DNA from: Streptomyces sp. B3I8 | GTDB taxonomy: Bacteria; Actinomycetota; Actinomycetes; Streptomycetales; Streptomycetaceae | NCBI RefSeq assembly: GCF_030816915.1 | Contig: NZ_JAUSYN010000002.1 | Span: 2,989,501-3,053,500, forward strand | Length of the DNA stretch: 64,000 nucleotides | Direction: 5' to 3' | Shown here: positions 59,813 to 64,000 of the stretch, piece by piece | Position numbering within the stretch: the first letter of the stretch is position 1 | Layout of the letters: the number at the start of each line of letters is the position of its first letter | Program-made: the position numbers and the translations under genes | Notes under the pieces: model-generated | Seen by the model: only the letters and a program-made list of their open reading frames with translations | The model's database searches: none | What the model was told of the DNA's origin: nothing

Positions 59813-62419
59813 TCAGGTGTGTGACAGGCCCTGGTCCAGTACCGGCAGCAGCTGTGGCAGGTGGCCGTCCGAGGTGGCGGCCGCCTGTTGCCGTTCCTGG
59901 GGGACCTCGCCGTACAGGGTGGTGCGTGGCCTGGCCGGGCGGCCGGCCGCTTCCGCGACGGCGGTCAGGTCGCGGACGGATTTGTAGGAGCCGTAGGAGG
60001 AGCCCGCCATGCGCGAGATGGTCTCTTCCATCAGGGTGCCGCCGAGGTCGTTGGCGCCGGAGCGGAGCATTTCGGCGGCGCCCTGGGTGCCGAGCTTGAC
60101 CCAGCTGGTCTGGATGTGGGGGATGTGCGGGTGCAGGAGGAGGCGGGCCATGGCGGTGACGGCCCGGTTGTCCCGCATCGTCGGGCCGGGGCGGGCGATC
60201 CCGGCCAGGTAGACGGGGGCGTTGGTGTGGATGAAGGGCAGGGTGACGAACTCCGTGAAGCCGCCGGTGCGTTGCTGGATGCCGGCCAGGGTGCGGAGGT
60301 GGCCGAGCCAGTGCCGGGGCTGGTCCACGTGGCCGTACATCATCGTCGAGCTCGAGCGGATGCCCAGCTCGTGCGCCGTGGTGATCACCTCGATCCAGGT
60401 CGCCGTGGGCAGCTTGCCCTTGGTGAGGATCCAGCGGACCTCGTCGTCGAGGATCTCGGCGGCCGTGCCGGGGATCGAGTCCAGGCCGGCCTCCTTGGCG
60501 GCGGTCAGCCACTCGCGGATCGAGAGGCCGGTACGGGTCGCGCCGTTGACGACCTCCATCGGGGAGAAGGCGTGCACATGCATGCCGGGAACGCGTTCCT
60601 TGACGGCCCGCGCGATGTCGAAGTACGCGGTGCCGGGCAGGTCGGGGTGGATGCCGCCCTGCATGCAGACCTCCACCGCGCCCACCTCCCAGGCCTGTTG
60701 TGCGCGGTCGGCGACCTGGTCCAGGGAGAGGGTGTAGGCGTCGGCGTCGGTGCGGCGCTGGGCGAAGGCGCAGAAACGGCAGCCGGTGTAGCAGACGTTG
60801 GTGAAGTTGATGTTGCGGGTGACGATGTAGGTGACGTCGTCCCCGACGGCCGCGCGGCGCACGTCGTCCGCGATGCGGGTGAGGGCGTCGAGGGCCGGGC
60901 CGTCGGCGTGGAGCAGGGCGAGGGCCTCGTCGTCGGTCAGCCGGGTCGGGTCGTCGGCAGCCGTGGCGAGGGCGGCCCGCACATCGGTGTCGAGGCGCTC
61001 GGGGGCCATGCCGGGGGCGGCGGCCTCGCGCAGGGCGCCCCAGTCGCCGTAGACCTCGTCGAAGTCGTCGCGGCGGTCGGCGGTGCGGCCTTCGGTGTCG
61101 ATGGTGCGGTGCAGATCGGTCCGGCCGGAGGAGGTGAACGCCTCCTCGGGCTCCTGCCAGGGCAGTCCGCGCGGCAGGGCGTCCTCGCGGGCGAGCCCGG
61201 TCTCCGGGTCGGCGAGGGCGGCCACGTGCGGGCGCAGCCGGGGGTCGAGCCAGGGTTCGCCCCGGCGCACGAACTCCGGGTAGACGCAGAGGCGTTCCCG
61301 CAGGGTGAACCCGGCGGCGGCGGACCGCTCGCGCAGCAGGTCGATGGCCGGCCAGGGGCGTTCGGGGTTGACGTGGTCGACGGTGAGCGGGGAGACGCCG
61401 CCCCAGTCGTCGATGCCGGCCGCGATGAGCCGTTCGTACTCGTCGTCGACGAGGTTGGGCGGGGCCTGGAGGCAGGCTGAGGGGCCCATGAGGTGCCGGG
61501 CGACGGCGACCGTGGCGACGAGTTCGTCCAGTTCCGCGTCCGGCATGCCGCGCATCGCGGTGTCGGGCTTGGCACGGAAGTTCTGGATGATCAGCTCCTG
61601 CACGCCGTGGTAGGCGCGGGCGACGCGGCGCAGCGCGAACAGCGACTCGGCGCGCTCCTCGTGGGTCTCCCCGATGCCGATGAGCAGCCCGGAGGTGAAG
61701 GGCACGGAGGAGCGTCCGGCGTCCTCAAGGACCCGCAGGCGGACGGCGGGTTCCTTGTCGGGGGAGCCGTGGTGGGGGCCGCCGGGTTCGGACCACAGGC
61801 GGGTGGCGGTGGTCTCCAGCATCATGCCCATCGAGGGCGCGACCGGCTTGAGCCGCTGGAAGTCGGTCCAGCTCAGCACGCCCGGGTTGAGGTGCGGGAG
61901 GAGCCCGGTCTCCTCCAGGATGCGGACGGAGATGGCGCGGACGTAGGCGAGGGTGTCGTCGTAGCCGTGCGCGTCGAGCCATTCGCGGGCCTCGGGCCAG
62001 CGGTCCTCGGGCTTGTCGCCGAGGGTGATCAAAGCCTCCTTGCACCCGAGCGCCGCCCCCTTGCGGGCGATGTCCAGCACCTCGTCGGGCGACATGAACA
62101 TCCCGTGCCCGGCCCGGCGCAGCTTGCCCGGGACGGTGACGAAGGTGCAGTAGTGGCACTTGTCCCGGCAGAGCCGGGTGAGCGGGATGAAGACGCTCTT
62201 GGAGTACGTGATGACACCGGGCCGGCCGGCGGCCTCGAGCCCCGCGTCGCGCACGCGTCCGGCGGAGGCGACGAGGTCGTCGAGCGCGGCGCCGCGCGCC
62301 CGCAGCAGCACGGCCGCCTCGTCGACGTCGAGCGCGACGCCGTCCCGGGCGCGTTTGAGGGCGCGACGCATGGAGTTCTCGGTGGGGTGTCCGGTCCCGG
62401 AGGTCGCGGAAGTCGTCAT
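59813..62419 (-). CDS. fbiC: FO synthase, two-domain (CofG-CofH)
   Basis: 868 residues. Two radical SAM halves: N-terminal CofG-type with CRDKCHYC (near 82) and C-terminal CofH-type with CYTGCRFC (near 543). Together they join tyrosine and 5-amino-6-ribitylaminouracil to form FO, the deazaflavin of coenzyme F420. Fused forms are normal for actinobacteria. Stands alone; the rest of the F420 pathway is not in the window. ATG 62419 ([20 protein letters not shown]) fits the family. Confidence 0.97.
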   Translation of the reverse strand: MTTSATSGTGHPTENSMRRALKRARDGVALDVDEAAVLLRARGAALDDLVASAGRVRDAGLEAAGRPGVITYSKSVFIPLTRLCRDKCHYCTFVTVPGKLRRAGHGMFMSPDEVLDIARKGAALGCKEALITLGDKPEDRWPEAREWLDAHGYDDTLAYVRAISVRILEETGLLPHLNPGVLSWTDFQRLKPVAPSMGMMLETTATRLWSEPGGPHHGSPDKEPAVRLRVLEDAGRSSVPFTSGLLIGIGETHEERAESLFALRRVARAYHGVQELIIQNFRAKPDTAMRGMPDAELDELVATVAVARHLMGPSACLQAPPNLVDDEYERLIAAGIDDWGGVSPLTVDHVNPERPWPAIDLLRERSAAAGFTLRERLCVYPEFVRRGEPWLDPRLRPHVAALADPETGLAREDALPRGLPWQEPEEAFTSSGRTDLHRTIDTEGRTADRRDDFDEVYGDWGALREAAAPGMAPERLDTDVRAALATAADDPTRLTDDEALALLHADGPALDALTRIADDVRRAAVGDDVTYIVTRNINFTNVCYTGCRFCAFAQRRTDADAYTLSLDQVADRAQQAWEVGAVEVCMQGGIHPDLPGTAYFDIARAVKERVPGMHVHAFSPMEVVNGATRTGLSIREWLTAAKEAGLDSIPGTAAEILDDEVRWILTKGKLPTATWIEVITTAHELGIRSSSTMMYGHVDQPRHWLGHLRTLAGIQQRTGGFTEFVTLPFIHTNAPVYLAGIARPGPTMRDNRAVTAMARLLLHPHIPHIQTSWVKLGTQGAAEMLRSGANDLGGTLMEETISRMAGSSYGSYKSVRDLTAVAEAAGRPARPRTTLYGEVPQERQQAAATSDGHLPQLLPVLDQGLSHT

Positions 62420-62597
62420 CCTCCGAGCATACGGAGGGGGTGATCAGCGAGAACGGCGGCGGAGGGGGCGGACGCGGCGGGGCGGGGGCCGTCGGCACCC
62501 AGGGGGATGCGGCTGCTCGGCGTCTTCGGGATGCCGAGTGGAGGCGCGCACGAGAGGCACTGTGCGACGTGCTTCGTCCTGGAACACCGATGAATCC

Positions 62598-62669
62598 ATG
62601 CTGACGGCAGAGGCCTTCCGGGGCTCTTGATCGATGCTGACGGCAGAGGCCTCCCGGGGCTCTTGATCG
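62598..62669 (+). repeat. 36-base tandem repeat, two copies
   Basis: Unit ATGCTGACGGCAGAGGCCTT onward, 35 of 36 identical. The surrounding gap (62420-62758) holds nothing else recognisable. Confidence 0.92.
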
Positions 62670-62758
62670 TCACAACACCATGAGCACAGGCTGCCTCGCC
62701 CATGCCCCGGCACCCCCACAAGCACCTGCCGCCCGTCGGATCACGCAGTTCGCGAAGG

Positions 62759-63683
62759 TCATGAGAGCTTCGCGCCCTCTCGAGAGCGCGTGTGTGCCCA
62801 CAGCCACTTCTGGGTCAGCAGGGTCAGGGTGCCGGCGACCACGATCCCCAGGAGATTCAGCAGCAGCTGATACGTCGAGCCGGCCGTCTGGCCGGTGTCG
62901 CCGTAGCTCAGGGCGACGGCGGCGTTCGCGGCGGCGGGGACCGTGGTGACCGAGATGGCGACGCCCACCAGGACGCCGGACTTGGCCGAGGTCAGGGACA
63001 GCGTGCCCGCGATACCGGCCAGGACGGCCACCACGAAGGAGAAGGCGTCCGGGGCGTACACGAACCCGGTGTTGGGCCGGTCGCTCTCCAGCGCTGCCTC
63101 GCTGATCAGCCCGAGGGCGTCCATCAGCAGGCTGAAGCCGACCGTCAGTGCCATCGCGGCGGCGAAGCCAGCGAGCAGGGCGACCAGGGAGCGTACGGCG
63201 AGGCGCGGGGCGCGCCGTACGATCGCGGTCGACAGCCCCGCCAGCGGACCGAACTCCGGGCCTACCGCCATCGCGCCGACGATCAGGATGGCGTTGTCCA
63301 GGACGACACCGCAGGCCGCGATCATCGTCGCCAGGGTCAGGAAGGCGACGTAGGTGGCCGACAGCGTCGACTCCTCGTGGGTGGCGTCGCTCAGTTGCTC
63401 CCACAGCACCGCGTCCGCGCCCTCGCCCGGCGCGTCCTTCTCGGCCTCGTCGGCCCGCCGGGACAACGACAGGTCGATGGACCCCACGGCGATCGAACCG
63501 ACCTCGTCGAGCCCCATCTCCCGTAGGGAGCCGATGAGTTCGTCACCGGCCTCGCGTGCCACGTCGCACATCACGACGTCCCCGGCCGGATCGCGGGCGA
63601 CGCCCGGGAGCACCACGAGGTGTGTGGTGCCGACGGTTTCCCCGATCACCCGGACCACGTTCTCGGTCCACCCCGCCGGGGTG

Positions 63684-63703
<20 letters not shown>
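62759..63703 (-). CDS. DUF389 membrane protein
   Basis: 314 residues. A soluble N-terminal part (MLHLRLITPAGWTENVVRVI) and six to seven helices with ILIVGAMAVGPEFGPLAGLS, the DUF389 signature (usually xxSPLMGPI), and a last helix LLLNLLGIVVAGTLTLLTQK. Transport or stress-related, function unknown. ATG 63703 chosen by family; longer frames run into repeats. Confidence 0.92.

Positions 63704-64000
<297 letters not shown>

Overview
High-GC actinobacterial chromosome, almost certainly Streptomyces. Supporting signs are very high third-position GC, frequent GTG/TTG starts, 4-base GTGA/ATGA start-stop overlaps, and typical families: a gamma-butyrolactone-type receptor, an AfsR-like SARP, an Scr1-type HTH/DUF397 pair, GPP34 and a two-domain FO synthase. 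About 55 genes are supported, with many small decayed remnants and short tandem repeats between them.

Layout. (1) 1-4395: cytochrome P450, ScbR/AvaR-type receptor and acyl-CoA oxidase, with a strong autoregulatory-element palindrome before the oxidase; this matches an avenolide-type butenolide signalling cassette. (2) 4400-7165: remnants (a LuxR C-terminus, an SDR lacking its N-terminus) and a frameshifted methyltransferase. (3) 7328-9751: tRNA-Arg(CCT) with three successive copies of its 3' end, bounding two degraded integration intervals (integrase stub plus a small membrane protein; a VapBC pair). (4) 9799-17935: a poorly characterised block with an OmpA-domain lipoprotein, membrane proteins, a Pycsar-effector-like (PycTM) protein, and a compact operon of cyclase-fold protein, NTPase and a third protein, next to a Crp/Fnr regulator. 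The cyclase-fold protein ends in a 16-residue motif that recurs near the NTPase N-terminus, the layout of amyloid-type signalling pairs; this is the best candidate for an undescribed system. (5) 19227-20680: NfeD-like protein and flotillin.

(6) 20963-31588: a complete RiPP cluster for a thiazole/oxazole-modified peptide. A 56-aa precursor has a Cys/Ser/Thr-rich core behind a VVPGA junction resembling streptolysin S. It is followed by a VOC protein, SagB-like dehydrogenase, class C radical SAM enzyme, E1-like leader-binding partner, YcaO, two CPBP membrane proteases and a luciferase-like monooxygenase, with a divergent ABC exporter. Overlapping stops and starts make 23852-30358 a coupled operon. 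Two abutting MITE-like elements separate it from a LuxR response regulator.

(7) 32848-38433: pentapeptide-like membrane protein, cold-shock protein, DEAD-box helicase, CBS protein, small hypothetical and MerR regulator. (8) 39132-46989: SARP-NB-ARC-TPR regulator, SGNH hydrolase, FAD monooxygenase, rhodanese/MarR pair and zinc-ribbon protein. (9) 46990-57621: decayed MFS/ArsR pair, glutathione peroxidase, large membrane protein, DD-carboxypeptidase, GPP34, HTH/DUF397 pair and an ADP-ribosylglycohydrolase-like protein lacking metal ligands. (10) 57727-64000: amidohydrolase with divergent TetR, FO synthase (coenzyme F420), DUF389 membrane protein and a partial reading frame running off the right edge.
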